Origin: Streptomyces pseudovenezuelae
GTDB taxonomy: Bacteria; Actinomycetota; Actinomycetes; Streptomycetales; Streptomycetaceae
Length of the DNA stretch: 64,000 nt
Direction of reading: 5' to 3'
Assembly: GCF_001513955.1 (NCBI RefSeq)
Contig: NZ_KQ948144.1
Span: 316,853 to 380,852 of the forward strand
A program made the position numbers and the translations under genes. The notes under the pieces are model-generated. The model was not told where the DNA came from. It worked only from the letters and a program-made list of their open reading frames with translations, and did no database searches. This document shows positions 26,701 through 36,688 of the stretch, in pieces (the first letter of the stretch is position 1; each line of letters starts with the position of its first letter).

Positions 26701-28944
26701 ATGTCCAGGCAAGAGGCAGGCGCGGACCACCGATTGGCGACGTTGGAAGGCGTGCTCGAGCGCATCACCTACGCCAACGAGGACAACGGCTACACGGTCG
26801 CCCGCGTCGACACCGGCAGAGGCGGCGGTGACCTCCTCACCGTCGTCGGCGCGCTGCTCGGCGCCCAGGTGGGGGAGTCCCTGCGGATGGAGGGGCGCTG
26901 GGGCTCTCACCCGCAGTACGGCAAGCAGTTCACCGTCGAGAACTACACGACCGTCCTGCCGGCCACCGTCCAGGGCATCCGCCGCTATCTCGGCTCCGGG
27001 CTCGTCAAGGGCATCGGGCCGGTCTTCGCCGACCGCATCACCCAGCACTTCGGCATGGACACCCTGAAGATCATCGAGGAGGAGCCGAAGCGGCTCGTCG
27101 AGGTCCCCGGGCTCGGCCCCAAGCGGACCAGGAAGATCGCCGACGCCTGGGAGGAGCAGAAGGCGATCAAGGAGGTCATGCTTTTCCTCCAGACCGTCGA
27201 GGTGTCCACCTCCATCGCCGTGCGCATCTACAAGAAGTACGGCGACGCCTCGATCTCCGTCGTGAAGAACCAGCCCTACCGCCTCGCCTCCGACGTCTGG
27301 GGCATCGGCTTCCTCACCGCCGACAAGATCGCCCAGTCCGTCGGCATCCCGCACGACAGCCCGGAGCGGGTCAAAGCCGGTCTCCAGTACGCCCTTTCGC
27401 AGTCCACCGACCAGGGCCACTGCTACCTCCCCGAGGAACAGCTGATCGCCGACGCGGTCAAGCTCCTCCAGGTCGACACCGGCCTGGTCATCGAGTGCCT
27501 CGCCGAACTCGCCCTGCCCGACGAGGACTCGGGAGAGCCCGGCGTCGTGCGCGAGAAGGTGCCCGGCCCCGACGGCCATGAGGTCACCGCCGTCTACCTG
27601 GTCCCCTTCCACCGCGCCGAACTCTCCCTCTCCGCCCAGCTGTTGCGGCTCCTGCGCACCGACCAGGACCGGATGCCGGGCTTCCGGGACGTGGCCTGGG
27701 ACAAGGCGCTCGGCTGGCTGAGGTCCCGTACGGGCACCGAGCTCGCGCCCGAGCAGGAGGCCGCCGTCAAGCTCGCGCTGACCGAGAAGGTCGCCGTCCT
27801 CACCGGCGGTCCCGGCTGCGGCAAGTCCTTCACCGTCCGCTCGATCGTGGAGCTGGCCCGCGCCAAGAAGGCCAAGATCGTCCTCGCCGCCCCGACCGGA
27901 CGGGCCGCAAAGCGCCTCGCCGAGCTCACCGGCGCCGAGGCCTCCACCGTCCACCGGCTCCTGGAGCTGAAGCCCGGCGGCGACGCGGCCTACGACAAGG
28001 ACCGCCCGCTCGACGCCGACCTCGTGGTGGTCGACGAGGCCTCCATGCTGGACCTGCTGCTCGCCAACAAGCTGGCGAAGGCGGTGCCGCCGGGCGCGCA
28101 CCTCCTGTTCGTCGGGGACGTCGACCAACTGCCCAGCGTCGGCGCGGGGGAGGTCCTCAGGGACCTGCTCGCCGAGGGCGGCCCGGTCCCCGCGGTGCGC
28201 CTCACGCGCGTGTTCCGGCAGGCCCAGCAGTCCGGCGTGGTCACCAACGCGCACCGGATCAACGCCGGGCAGCACCCCGTCACCGACGGCATGAAGGACT
28301 TCTTCCTCTTCGTCGAGGACGACACCGAGGAGGTCGGCCGTCTCACCGTGGACGTGGCGGCCCGTCGGATTCCGGCCAAATTCGGCCTCGACCCGCGCCG
28401 GGACGTCCAGGTGCTCGCCCCCATGCACCGAGGCCCCGCGGGCGCCGGCACGCTCAACGGCCTGCTCCAGCAGGCCATCACCCCGGGCCGACCCGACCTC
28501 GCCGAGAAGCGGTTCGGCGGCCGGGTCTTCCGGGTCGGCGACAAGGTCACCCAGATTCGCAACAATTACGAGAAGGGCGCCAACGGTGTCTTCAACGGCA
28601 CCGTGGGCGTGGTCACCTCGCTCGACCCGGTCGACCAGCGCCTGACCGTGCTGACCGACGAGGACGAGGAGGTGCCCTACGAGTTCGACGAGCTGGACGA
28701 ACTGGCCCACGCGTACGCGGTGACCATCCACCGTTCCCAGGGCAGCGAGTATCCGGCCGTGGTGATCCCGGTCACCACCAGCGCCTGGATGATGCTGCAG
28801 CGGAACCTGCTGTACACGGCGGTCACCCGGGCGAAGAAGCTGGTCGTCCTGGTCGGTTCGCGCAAGGCGATCGGTCAGGCGGTGCGCACGGTCTCGGCGG
28901 GACGGCGTTGCACCGCGCTGGACTTCCGGCTCGCGGGCCGGTGA
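26701..28944 (+). CDS. recD2: RecD2-type superfamily 1 DNA helicase
   Basis: The 747-residue protein begins at ATG 26701. The N-terminal part holds the RecD2-specific OB-like region (LEGVLERITYANEDNGYTV) and helix-hairpin-helix segments (VKGIGPVFADRI, VPGLGPKRTRKI). The motor has Walker A GGPGCGKS (K375), DLVVVDEASMLDL (Walker B), GDVDQLPSVGAGEVL and the C-terminal TIHRSQGSEYPAVV and YTAVTRAKKLVVLVG motifs. RecD2 is a 5'-3' helicase working apart from RecBC in repair and fork processing. A partial copy of its 5' end lies just upstream. Confidence 0.94.
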   Translation: MSRQEAGADHRLATLEGVLERITYANEDNGYTVARVDTGRGGGDLLTVVGALLGAQVGESLRMEGRWGSHPQYGKQFTVENYTTVLPATVQGIRRYLGSGLVKGIGPVFADRITQHFGMDTLKIIEEEPKRLVEVPGLGPKRTRKIADAWEEQKAIKEVMLFLQTVEVSTSIAVRIYKKYGDASISVVKNQPYRLASDVWGIGFLTADKIAQSVGIPHDSPERVKAGLQYALSQSTDQGHCYLPEEQLIADAVKLLQVDTGLVIECLAELALPDEDSGEPGVVREKVPGPDGHEVTAVYLVPFHRAELSLSAQLLRLLRTDQDRMPGFRDVAWDKALGWLRSRTGTELAPEQEAAVKLALTEKVAVLTGGPGCGKSFTVRSIVELARAKKAKIVLAAPTGRAAKRLAELTGAEASTVHRLLELKPGGDAAYDKDRPLDADLVVVDEASMLDLLLANKLAKAVPPGAHLLFVGDVDQLPSVGAGEVLRDLLAEGGPVPAVRLTRVFRQAQQSGVVTNAHRINAGQHPVTDGMKDFFLFVEDDTEEVGRLTVDVAARRIPAKFGLDPRRDVQVLAPMHRGPAGAGTLNGLLQQAITPGRPDLAEKRFGGRVFRVGDKVTQIRNNYEKGANGVFNGTVGVVTSLDPVDQRLTVLTDEDEEVPYEFDELDELAHAYAVTIHRSQGSEYPAVVIPVTTSAWMMLQRNLLYTAVTRAKKLVVLVGSRKAIGQAVRTVSAGRRCTALDFRLAGR

Positions 28945-28974
28945 CGGGCGTCAATCGTGAGACAACACAAAAAA

Positions 28975-28984
28975 TGATCGATCA
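28975..28984. promoter_or_regulatory. Palindrome in the citrate synthase upstream region
   Basis: TGATCGATCA is a perfect 10-base palindrome within an AT-richer patch (28960-28990) about 190 bases upstream of the citrate synthase start. Its position between recD2 and the small leader frame suits an operator or promoter element. No regulator is identified. Confidence 0.3.
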
Positions 28985-29037
28985 AATGAGTCACGTGGAT
29001 CACAGAGCCCTTCCGGAAGCGGGTGGAGAGGGGCAGG

Positions 29038-29124
29038 ATGAGCAAGTTGGCGGCACTCAGTGCCGCTGATACGCCCAACGGCCGACCCCGAGTGCACTCT
29101 CCTGCGCCAAATGGGGGATGGTAG
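29038..29124 (+). CDS. Possible 28-residue leader peptide upstream of citrate synthase
   Basis: An ATG at 29038 is preceded by GGAGAGGGGCAGG and opens a 28-codon frame (MSKLAALSAADTPNGRPRVH and eight more residues) ending at TAG 29122-29124. It lies 51 bases before the citrate synthase start. The strong ribosome-binding site suggests it could be translated and could couple or regulate citA. No homology is recognised. Confidence 0.35.
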   Translation: MSKLAALSAADTPNGRPRVHSPAPNGGW

Positions 29125-29175
29125 AGACAGTCAGGGCAACCTCGAAGAAGAGGCACAACGTCGGTGAGGGATGAC

Positions 29176-30465
<1,290 letters not shown>

Positions 30466-30504
30466 TGAACGCCGGTGCCGGGGCTGGCCTGCTTTTGGCT
30501 TTTT

Positions 30505-30532
30505 AGGGGCGCGGGCAACTGCGCGACCAGCC
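30505..30532. repeat. Dispersed intergenic repeat, copy 1
   Basis: The 28-base segment from AGGGGCGCGGGCAACTGC to GCGACCAGCC matches the one at 45393-45420 with a single difference (C/G at the twelfth base). It can fold through GCGC/GCGC and GGGGC/GCCCC pairs. From memory, very similar sequences are common between genes in Streptomyces, often downstream of stop codons. Confidence 0.75.
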
Positions 30533-30605
30533 CCCACCGGCGGGAAGCCGGTAGACGACCGGAACTTCCACGAACCCCCCGGCTCGATCCGCGAAGCGAA
30601 AAGCG

Positions 30606-30656
30606 GAAGGCGCCCTGGCGACGGTCCCCCCACGGGCCGGCGTCCAGGGCGCCTTC
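30606..30656 (+). terminator. Terminator hairpin downstream of citrate synthase
   Basis: GAAGGCGCCCTGG (30606-30618) and CCAGGGCGCCTTC (30644-30656) form a perfect 13-base stem around a 25-base GC-rich loop. It lies about 140 bases after the citA stop, beyond the dispersed repeat. Confidence 0.7.
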
Positions 30657-31118
30657 CCATGTCCCGGTGCGGATTCCCCCCACGGGATCCGGCCGGGCGT
30701 CTGAGAGACCAGCGCCTGAATCGCTGTCTTTCCGGTACTGCTGTTTGAGCAGAACGAGCAGAACTGCTCGTACTACTCCTGTGTGCGGTCTGCCGGGACA
30801 GCGCACGGTCGGGAGGGCCGCTCAAAGCTTCCCTAAGTGCGTGCCCCGGCAACGCAGCTCCGAGGAAGTCCCCCAAGACATCCTCAGACGTCAGTCGGCG
30901 CCCCCCAAGACGCTGCCTGACATCGCCAACTTAGACCTTCGAACCCCTTCGATGGTTACCTTCACATCACTGTGATCTGCGTCTCTTGCAAATGTCCGTT
31001 AGATACGCAAGAGCCCGGATGCAGCGAACGGGACCAAGCGTAAGGACGATGCGCGAGTCTTGTGAAGAGCTTATGTGAGCGTGGCTCCGGACTCCAGAGG
31101 GGGTCCGTCAAAGGATCC
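30657..31118. other. Gene-free stretch with regulatory-looking palindromes
   Basis: This lies between the 3' ends of two convergent genes, so no known gene starts here. Composition becomes relatively AT-rich at 30930-31060. It contains TCACA-N4-TGTGA (30962-30975) and a 7-base inverted repeat CTCTTGC (30983-30989) / GCAAGAG (31007-31013) around a 17-base spacer containing TTAGATAC. A small GGACTCC/GGGGTCC hairpin lies near 31087-31104. It could hold a small RNA with its promoter, or be left from a deleted gene. No coding frame is convincing. Confidence 0.45.
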
Positions 31119-33341
31119 TCAACGGAAGGTCCGCAGCCGCAGGCTGTTGGTCACCACGAACACCGAGGAGAACGCCATCGCGGCCCCCGCGATCATCGGG
31201 TTCAGCAGGCCGGCCGCGGCCAGCGGCAGCGCCGCCACGTTGTAGCCGAAGGCCCACACGAGATTGCCCTTGATCGTCGCCAGGGTGCGCCGGGAGAGCC
31301 GGATCGCGTCCGCGGCCACCCGCAGGTCCCCGCGCACCAGCGTCAGGTCCCCCGCCTCGATCGCCGCGTCGGTCCCGGTCCCCATGGCCAGCCCCAGGTC
31401 GGCGGCGGCCAGCGCGGCGGCGTCGTTGACGCCGTCGCCGACCATCGCGACGACTCGCCCCCGACCCTGAAGCCGCCGTACGGCGTCGACCTTGTCCTCG
31501 GGCAGCACCTCGGCGATCACCTCGTCGATCCCGACCGCCCGGGCCACCGCCTCGGCCACCGTCCGGTTGTCCCCGGTCAGCAGGACCGGAGTGAGCCCCA
31601 GCGCCCGCAGCGACCGCACCGCCTCGGCGCTGGTCCCCTTCACCGCGTCGGCGACGGCCAGCACGCCGCGTGCCACACCGTCCCACCCGACGACGACAGC
31701 CGTACGGCGGTCCCGCTCGGCCTCTTCCTTCGCCCGGGCCAGTTCGGCGGGCAGCACGTCGAACAGCCGCCCCACGGCCACCTCGCGGCCCTCCACGCGA
31801 CCGCGTACGCCCCTGCCGGGCACGTTCTCGAACCGCTCCGCGGCCGGCAGCGGTCCGACCCGCTCCTCGGCGCCCACGGCGACCGCCCGGGCCACGGGAT
31901 GCTCGGAGGCGTGCTCCAGGGCGCCCGCGAGCCGCAGCACCTGCTTCTCGTCGGCGTCCCGGACGACGTGGACCTCCTGGAGCGTCATCCGGCCGGTGGT
32001 GACCGTGCCGGTCTTGTCCAGGACGACGGTGTCGACGCGCCGCGTGGACTCCAGGACCTCGGGACCCTTGATGAGGATGCCGAGCTGGGCGCCGCGCCCG
32101 GTGCCGACCATGAGCGCGGTCGGCGTGGCCAGGCCCAGCGCGCACGGACAGGCGATGATCAGCACGGCGACGGCCGCGGTGAACGCGGCGGCGGTGTCCC
32201 CGGTGGCACCCAGCCAGCCCCCGAAGGTGGCCACGGCGATGCCGATCACCACCGGCACGAAGACCGCGGCGACCCGGTCGGCCAGCCGCTGCACCTGCGC
32301 CTTGCCGTTCTGCGCGTCCTCCACCAGCTTCGCCATCCGCGCGAGCCGCGTGTCGGCCCCGATCCGGGTCGCCGCGACGACGATCCGTCCGCCGGCGTTG
32401 ACGGTCGCACCGGTGACGGCGTCCCCGACGCCGACGTCCACCGGCACCGACTCGCCGGTGAGCATCGAGGCGTCCACGGCCGAGGCGCCCTCGACCACGG
32501 TGCCGTCGGTCGCGATCTTCTCGCCGGGCCGTACGACGAACCGGTCCCCGACGGCCAGCCGCTCCGCCGGGATCCGCACCTCGCGCCCGTCCCGCAGCAC
32601 GCTGACGTCCTTGGCCCCGAGCTCCATCAGCGCCCTGAGGGCGGCCCCCGCGTGGCGTTTGGCGCGGGCCTCCAGATAGCGGCCGAGCAGGATGAAGGCG
32701 GTGACCCCCGCGGCCACTTCGAGGTAGATCGTCGAGGCACCGTCCATGCCGCCGATGGTGAGCTCGAAGCGCTCCCGCATGCCCGGCATCCCCGCGTCGC
32801 CGAAGAACAGGGCCCACAGCGACCAGCCGAACGCGGCCAGGGTCCCGACCGAGACGAGGGTGTCCATGGTGGCCGCGCCGTGCCGGGTGTTCGTCCAGGC
32901 GGCCCGGTGGAAGGGCCAGGCGCCCCAGACGACGACGGGTGAGGCGAGGGTCAGCGCGAGCCACTGCCAGTTGTCGAACTGGAGGGCGGGGACCATCGAC
33001 AGCGCGACGACGGGGACGGCCAGCGCGACGGAGACGAGGAGCCGCTGCCGCAGGGCGGTGAGCTCGGGGTCCGTGTCGTCGGGTGCCTCGGACCGGTCCG
33101 CCGCGGGCGCCGGTTCCTCGGCCGTGTAGCCCGTCTTCACGACGGTCGCGATCAGGTCGGCGACGTCGACCTCCGCGGGGTAGGCGACCTTGGCCTTCTC
33201 GGTCGCGTAGTTGACCGTGGCGGTGACGCCGTCCATCCGGTTGAGCTTCTTCTCGACCCGGGCGGCGCAGGAGGCGCAGGTCATCCCGCCGATGACGAGC
33301 TCGACCTCGGACACGGGGGCTATCGGGGCCGTGGTGGACAT
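31119..33341 (-). CDS. copA: Copper-translocating P1B-type ATPase
   Basis: The 740-residue protein exports Cu(I). One N-terminal metal-binding domain carries GMTCASC (C22, C25). The transmembrane metal site is CPC at residues 398-400 ([14 protein letters not shown]), and the phosphorylated Asp is D442 in DKTGT. It also has the SEHP motif, a TGDN segment and [10 protein letters not shown]. It follows copZ by 79 bases on the same strand, and a CsoR-type operator lies upstream of copZ, so both should be induced by copper. Confidence 0.96.
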   Translation of the reverse strand: MSTTAPIAPVSEVELVIGGMTCASCAARVEKKLNRMDGVTATVNYATEKAKVAYPAEVDVADLIATVVKTGYTAEEPAPAADRSEAPDDTDPELTALRQRLLVSVALAVPVVALSMVPALQFDNWQWLALTLASPVVVWGAWPFHRAAWTNTRHGAATMDTLVSVGTLAAFGWSLWALFFGDAGMPGMRERFELTIGGMDGASTIYLEVAAGVTAFILLGRYLEARAKRHAGAALRALMELGAKDVSVLRDGREVRIPAERLAVGDRFVVRPGEKIATDGTVVEGASAVDASMLTGESVPVDVGVGDAVTGATVNAGGRIVVAATRIGADTRLARMAKLVEDAQNGKAQVQRLADRVAAVFVPVVIGIAVATFGGWLGATGDTAAAFTAAVAVLIIACPCALGLATPTALMVGTGRGAQLGILIKGPEVLESTRRVDTVVLDKTGTVTTGRMTLQEVHVVRDADEKQVLRLAGALEHASEHPVARAVAVGAEERVGPLPAAERFENVPGRGVRGRVEGREVAVGRLFDVLPAELARAKEEAERDRRTAVVVGWDGVARGVLAVADAVKGTSAEAVRSLRALGLTPVLLTGDNRTVAEAVARAVGIDEVIAEVLPEDKVDAVRRLQGRGRVVAMVGDGVNDAAALAAADLGLAMGTGTDAAIEAGDLTLVRGDLRVAADAIRLSRRTLATIKGNLVWAFGYNVAALPLAAAGLLNPMIAGAAMAFSSVFVVTNSLRLRTFR

Positions 33342-33420
33342 GTTCCCTACTTCACTGTGCGAACGGCTTCGGCGGGCCCGTCGGTCGCCCGACGGCCCGC
33401 CGACGCTCTTCTCGGGACGC

Positions 33421-33660
33421 TCAGGCCTTGCCGACGAGCTCGAAACCGGCCTCGTCCACGGCGGCCCGTACGGCTTCCTCGTCCAGCGGCTCCGCCGACA
33501 CGACCGTCACCTCGCCGGTGGAGGCGACCGCCTTCACGGAGCTGACCCCCGCGATCTCGGAGATCTCGCCGGAAACGGAACCCTCACAGTGCCCGCAGCT
33601 CATTCCGCTCACCTTGTAGACGGCGGTGACGGAACCCGGGGTATCGGTCTGGGCGGTCAT
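33421..33660 (-). CDS. copZ: Copper chaperone (heavy-metal-associated domain)
   Basis: This is a 79-residue single HMA domain with the metal site GMSCGHC, the ferredoxin-like pattern of CopZ, and no signal peptide. It carries Cu(I) in the cytosol to the CopA ATPase encoded immediately downstream. It is the first gene of the copper operon, with a CsoR-like palindrome 45 bases upstream of its start. Confidence 0.95.
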   Translation of the reverse strand: MTAQTDTPGSVTAVYKVSGMSCGHCEGSVSGEISEIAGVSSVKAVASTGEVTVVSAEPLDEEAVRAAVDEAGFELVGKA

Positions 33661-33704
33661 GTCGTTCTCCTCGTGGAGCGTGTGGGGTTACTGCATCACA
33701 GCCT

Positions 33705-33721
33705 ATACCCCTAGGGGGTAT
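33705..33721. promoter_or_regulatory. CsoR-type copper operator
   Basis: ATACCCC-TAG-GGGGTAT is a perfect 7-base inverted repeat around three bases, upstream of copZ. Its G-tract palindrome with flanking TA is the form bound by CsoR repressors, which release DNA when Cu(I) binds. No csoR gene is in the window, so the regulator would act in trans. Confidence 0.8.
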
Positions 33722-33808
33722 TTCTCCAAGAGTCGTGGGCCGGGTCGACGTGGCGGATCGGTGACCAGTCACGATGGACCGGCAGACGGAAACGGCGAGG
33801 GAGACTGG

Positions 33809-34852
33809 ATGCGAGCGGTTGTCTTCGAACGGTACGGCGAACCCGCGCAGGTACGTGATGTGCCCGACCCCCGCCCGGCGGACCACGGCGCGGTCGTCCG
33901 GGTGGAGGCCACGGGCCTGTGCAGAAGCGACTGGCACGGCTGGCAGGGCCACGACCCGGACATCACCCTCCCGCACGTGCCCGGCCATGAGCTCGCGGGC
34001 GTGGTGGAGTCGGTCGGCCCCCGCGTGCGCGACTGGCGCCCCGGCGACCGGGTCACCGTCCCCTTCGTCTGCGCCTGCGGCACCTGCGCGTCCTGCGCGG
34101 CGGGCGACCACCAGATCTGCGAGCGCCAGACTCAGCCCGGCTTCACGCACTGGGGCTCGTTCGCCCAGTACGTGGCGCTGGACCACGCCGACGTGAACCT
34201 CGTGGCCGTGCCGCAGGGCATGTCCTTCGCCACGGCCGCGTCCCTGGGCTGCCGTTTCGCCACGGCGTTTCGGGCGGTCGTACAGCAGGGGCGGGCCGGC
34301 GCGGGGGAGTGGGTCGCGGTGCACGGGTGCGGCGGCGTGGGCCTGTCCGCGGTGATGATCGCGGCGGCCTCAGGGGCCCGCGTGGTGGCCGTGGACGTGT
34401 CTCCCCGGGCCCTGGCCCTGGCACGGGAGTTCGGCGCGGCGGAGTGCGTGGACGCGACCGGTACGCCCGACACCGCGGCGGCGATCCGTGACCTGACCGG
34501 CGGCGGGGCCCACGTCTCCCTGGACGCCCTGGGTTCCCCGGCCACCTGCGCGGCCTCGGTCGGCTCCCTGCGCCGCCGCGGCCGGCACGTCCAGGTCGGC
34601 CTGCTGCCCTCACCGGACGGGACGACCCCGGTCCCCATGGCCCGCGCGATCGCCCTGGAGCTGGAACTCCTCGGCAGCCACGGCATGGCCGCCCACACCT
34701 ACCCGCCGATGCTCGAACTGGTCGAGGCGGGCACCCTGCGACCGGACCTGCTGGTCACCTCCACCATCACCCTGGCCGCAGCCCCGGACGCCCTCGCGGC
34801 GATGGGCACGGCCCCCGGGTCGGGCGTGACGGTGATCGAGCCGTGGGGGTGA
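33809..34852 (+). CDS. Zinc-dependent alcohol dehydrogenase (MDR family)
   Basis: The protein has 347 residues from ATG 33809 after GAGGGAG. It is a medium-chain dehydrogenase with catalytic zinc ligands in [10 protein letters not shown] and GHELAG, a structural zinc loop with four Cys ([19 protein letters not shown]), and an NAD-binding segment [15 protein letters not shown]. It oxidises an alcohol or polyol or reduces an aldehyde; the substrate is unknown. Its last ~135 bases (from GAACTGGTCGAGGCGGGC near 34714) recur in decayed form in the repeats downstream. Confidence 0.92.
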   Translation: MRAVVFERYGEPAQVRDVPDPRPADHGAVVRVEATGLCRSDWHGWQGHDPDITLPHVPGHELAGVVESVGPRVRDWRPGDRVTVPFVCACGTCASCAAGDHQICERQTQPGFTHWGSFAQYVALDHADVNLVAVPQGMSFATAASLGCRFATAFRAVVQQGRAGAGEWVAVHGCGGVGLSAVMIAAASGARVVAVDVSPRALALAREFGAAECVDATGTPDTAAAIRDLTGGGAHVSLDALGSPATCAASVGSLRRRGRHVQVGLLPSPDGTTPVPMARAIALELELLGSHGMAAHTYPPMLELVEAGTLRPDLLVTSTITLAAAPDALAAMGTAPGSGVTVIEPWG

Positions 34853-35470
34853 ATGGGGCCCGTTCGCGGTCGAGGGGCTTGTCCAGGTCCCCCGTCCGGG
34901 CGGAGTTGGTGGGGGCGGGGCGGGTGTGCCGGTCACGCCCTTGATCGCGCCGGACGCGGCCCTGACTGCCCTCGCGGGCGGTGATGGTGATCGGGCCGTG
35001 GGGGTGAGCGGGGCCCATTCGCCGTCGAGGGGGCCTGCCAGGTCTCAGTCCGGTCGGTGCTGGTGGGTCGGGTGCGCTGGTCACGTCCGAGATCGCCCTG
35101 GGCGCGTCCCTGACCGCATCGTGGCGTGGTTACGGCGCCCGGGTCGGGGGGACGGTGATCGGGCCGTGGGGTGAGTGGGGCCCGTTCGCGGTCGACGGGC
35201 TTGTCCAGGTCCCAGTCCGGGCGGAGCTGGTGGGGGCGGGTGCGCTGGTCACGTCCGCGATCGCCCCGGGCGCGTCCCTGACCGCCGTCGTGGCGTGGGC
35301 ACGCCGCCCGGACGGGCGTGACGGTCATCGAGTCGTGGAGGTGAGCGGGGCCTGTTCGCGGTCGAAGGGGCCTGTCAGGCGCCAGTCCGGTCGGAGTTGG
35401 CGCGGGCGGGTGTGCCGGTCACGCCCTTGATCGCGCCTCCCGCGGCCCCGTGAGTACGGCCGCGGGTGTG
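34832..35470. repeat. Four degenerate tandem copies of the gene-junction segment
   Basis: Units begin at 34832, 34987, 35155 and 35324, each with GTSATCGRGYCGTGG followed by a GTGA. Each contains a block like the antisense 3' end of the downstream acetyltransferase (TCGCGGTCGA then CCAGTCC), then a block like the 3' end of the upstream dehydrogenase (GAGCTGGTGGGGGCGGG, GGTCACGTCC, GGGCGTGACGGT). Plus-strand translation of unit 3, LVGAGALVTSAIAP, resembles the dehydrogenase C-terminus ([19 protein letters not shown]). The minus strand, DWDLDKPVDRERAPLT, resembles the acetyltransferase DWVQMGLLDREWAALT. Units 2 and 3 are most alike, and units 1 and 4 share a tail. There is no separate gene here. 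Confidence 0.8.
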
Positions 35471-35536
35471 GCGGTCACGAGCCGTGGAGGTGGCGGTCAC
35501 GAGCCGTGGAGGGGACGGTCATCGAGCCGTGAGGGT
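35471..35536. repeat. Three 22-base tandem units at the acetyltransferase 3' end
   Basis: Three consecutive 22-base units (35471-35492, 35493-35514, 35515-35536) share CGGTCAYCGAGCCGTG-type cores. The first two differ only at their last bases. The third contains the stop codon (plus-strand TCA at 35519-35521) and final codons of the acetyltransferase. They extend the junction motif of the longer repeats. Confidence 0.85.
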
Positions 35537-36085
35537 CAGGGCCGCCCACTCGCGGTCGAGGAGGCCCATCTGGACCCAGTCCACCCACGCGCCGTCCCGC
35601 AGGTCCGCCTCCCGTCGCACTCCCTCGACCTTGAACCCGGCCTTCTCGTAGACCCGCAGCGCGCGGGCGTTGTGGCCGTAGACCTTCAGCTCGATGCGGT
35701 GCAGACCGAGTCGCTCGAAGCCGTGGCCGACGACGAGACGGGTGGCTTCGCTGCCTAGCCCGCGGTCACGGCCCCGGGGGCCGATGAGCGTGCGGAACGT
35801 GCAGCTGCGCGCCCGGGCGTCCCACTCGTGGAGGACGACCTCGCCGACCAGCTCGCCGGTGGCGCGGTCGGTGACGGCGAGGTCGAGACGGTCGGGCTGC
35901 GCGGACCGGGAGCCGTACCAGGACCGCAGCCGCTCCGGGGTGAGTTCGGCGGCGGGCGGGCCGGTGAAGCGGATGACCTCGGGGTCCGTGATGATCTCCG
36001 CCATGACCTCGGCGTCCGCCTCCGTGAACGGCCGTAGCACGGCCTTGTCGCCGGTCAGCACGGGCTTGACGGAGAAGTCGCTCAT
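35519..36085 (-). CDS. GNAT-family N-acetyltransferase (RimJ/RimL type)
   Basis: The 188-residue protein (MSDFSVKPVLTGDKAVLRPF) has the RimJ/RimL fold: VVLHEWDARARSCTFRTLIG, acetyl-CoA loop GPRGRDRGLGSEATRL, and the C-terminal LHRIELKVYGHNARALRVYE then KAGFKVEGV. It likely acetylates a protein N-terminus or a small amine; the substrate is not evident. The last codons lie in the tandem repeat shared with the convergent dehydrogenase, implying that the two genes once overlapped tail to tail. Confidence 0.88.
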   Translation of the reverse strand: MSDFSVKPVLTGDKAVLRPFTEADAEVMAEIITDPEVIRFTGPPAAELTPERLRSWYGSRSAQPDRLDLAVTDRATGELVGEVVLHEWDARARSCTFRTLIGPRGRDRGLGSEATRLVVGHGFERLGLHRIELKVYGHNARALRVYEKAGFKVEGVRREADLRDGAWVDWVQMGLLDREWAALTLTAR

Positions 36086-36198
36086 GGGCCGACTGTGTCA
36101 GACGCCGAGTCCTCCCGGCCCGTGATTTTCGGCGGGCCGGGAGGACTCGGCGGGCAGGGGGCAGGGGGCGCCGAGGACGCCGGATGCCCGTGCCGGCC

Positions 36199-36399
36199 TC
36201 AGTCCTCTCTGCGCCCCCGGTTCCCCGGCCTGGACGCGACCCAGGCGCGCACGGTGTCCGCGTACCAGAAGGGCTTGCCGCTCTCGACATGGTCGGGCGG
36301 CGGCAGCAGCCCGTGCTTGCGGTACGACCGCACGGTGTCCGGCTGCACACGGATGTGCGCCGCGATCTCCTTGTACGACCAGAGCCTTCGGTCGGTCAT
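36199..36399 (-). CDS. Small MerR/excisionase-like DNA-binding protein
   Basis: The protein has 66 residues from ATG 36399, with AGGAGG eight bases upstream. It reads as a lone winged-helix domain: WSYKEIAAHIRVQPDTVRSY (helix-turn-helix) then RKHGLLPPPDHVESGKPFWY (wing). Such AlpA/excisionase-type proteins bind DNA in plasmids, phages and developmental regulation. No integrase or attachment site is nearby. The bases between it and the next gene (36400-36688) show no further gene. Confidence 0.8.
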   Translation of the reverse strand: MTDRRLWSYKEIAAHIRVQPDTVRSYRKHGLLPPPDHVESGKPFWYADTVRAWVASRPGNRGRRED

Positions 36400-36688
36400 G
36401 TGGGTGCACCTCCTCGCGCGCACCGCGGCGGCGGCCGGGAACGGCCGTCGGGGGTACCGGGCGCTGCGCTGGCGATCACAAAGCCTGCGCCTCGTGAACG
36501 ACCTCCGGTGACCGTCGGTCAGGGGCTGTGCGCCGGGTGTGACGGGGAGCCCGCGTACCCGGGACATGTGTGACACGGAAGGGGGTTTTGTGACAGAGGT
36601 GACGCAAAGGTGCGCGCGGGCGTGCGGGCGCGGCGCATTGACGCCGGGGCGTCCCGTGCGCCGCGTGACCGCCCCCGCGGGCGTACGG

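Noticed and set aside
30951..30974. Mini-frame MVTFTSL over the TCACA-N4-TGTGA palindrome
   Set aside because: Seven codons with no ribosome-binding site; the palindrome explains the bases better.
34933..35328. A 131-codon minus-strand frame in the tandem repeats
   Set aside because: Its sequence is explained as repeated fossils of the acetyltransferase C-terminus. It has no ribosome-binding site or complete domain.
36199..36399. Integration site or prophage remnant suggested by an excisionase-like protein
   Set aside because: No integrase, tRNA gene, direct-repeat att site or phage gene is seen nearby. Lone proteins of this type are common in Streptomyces.
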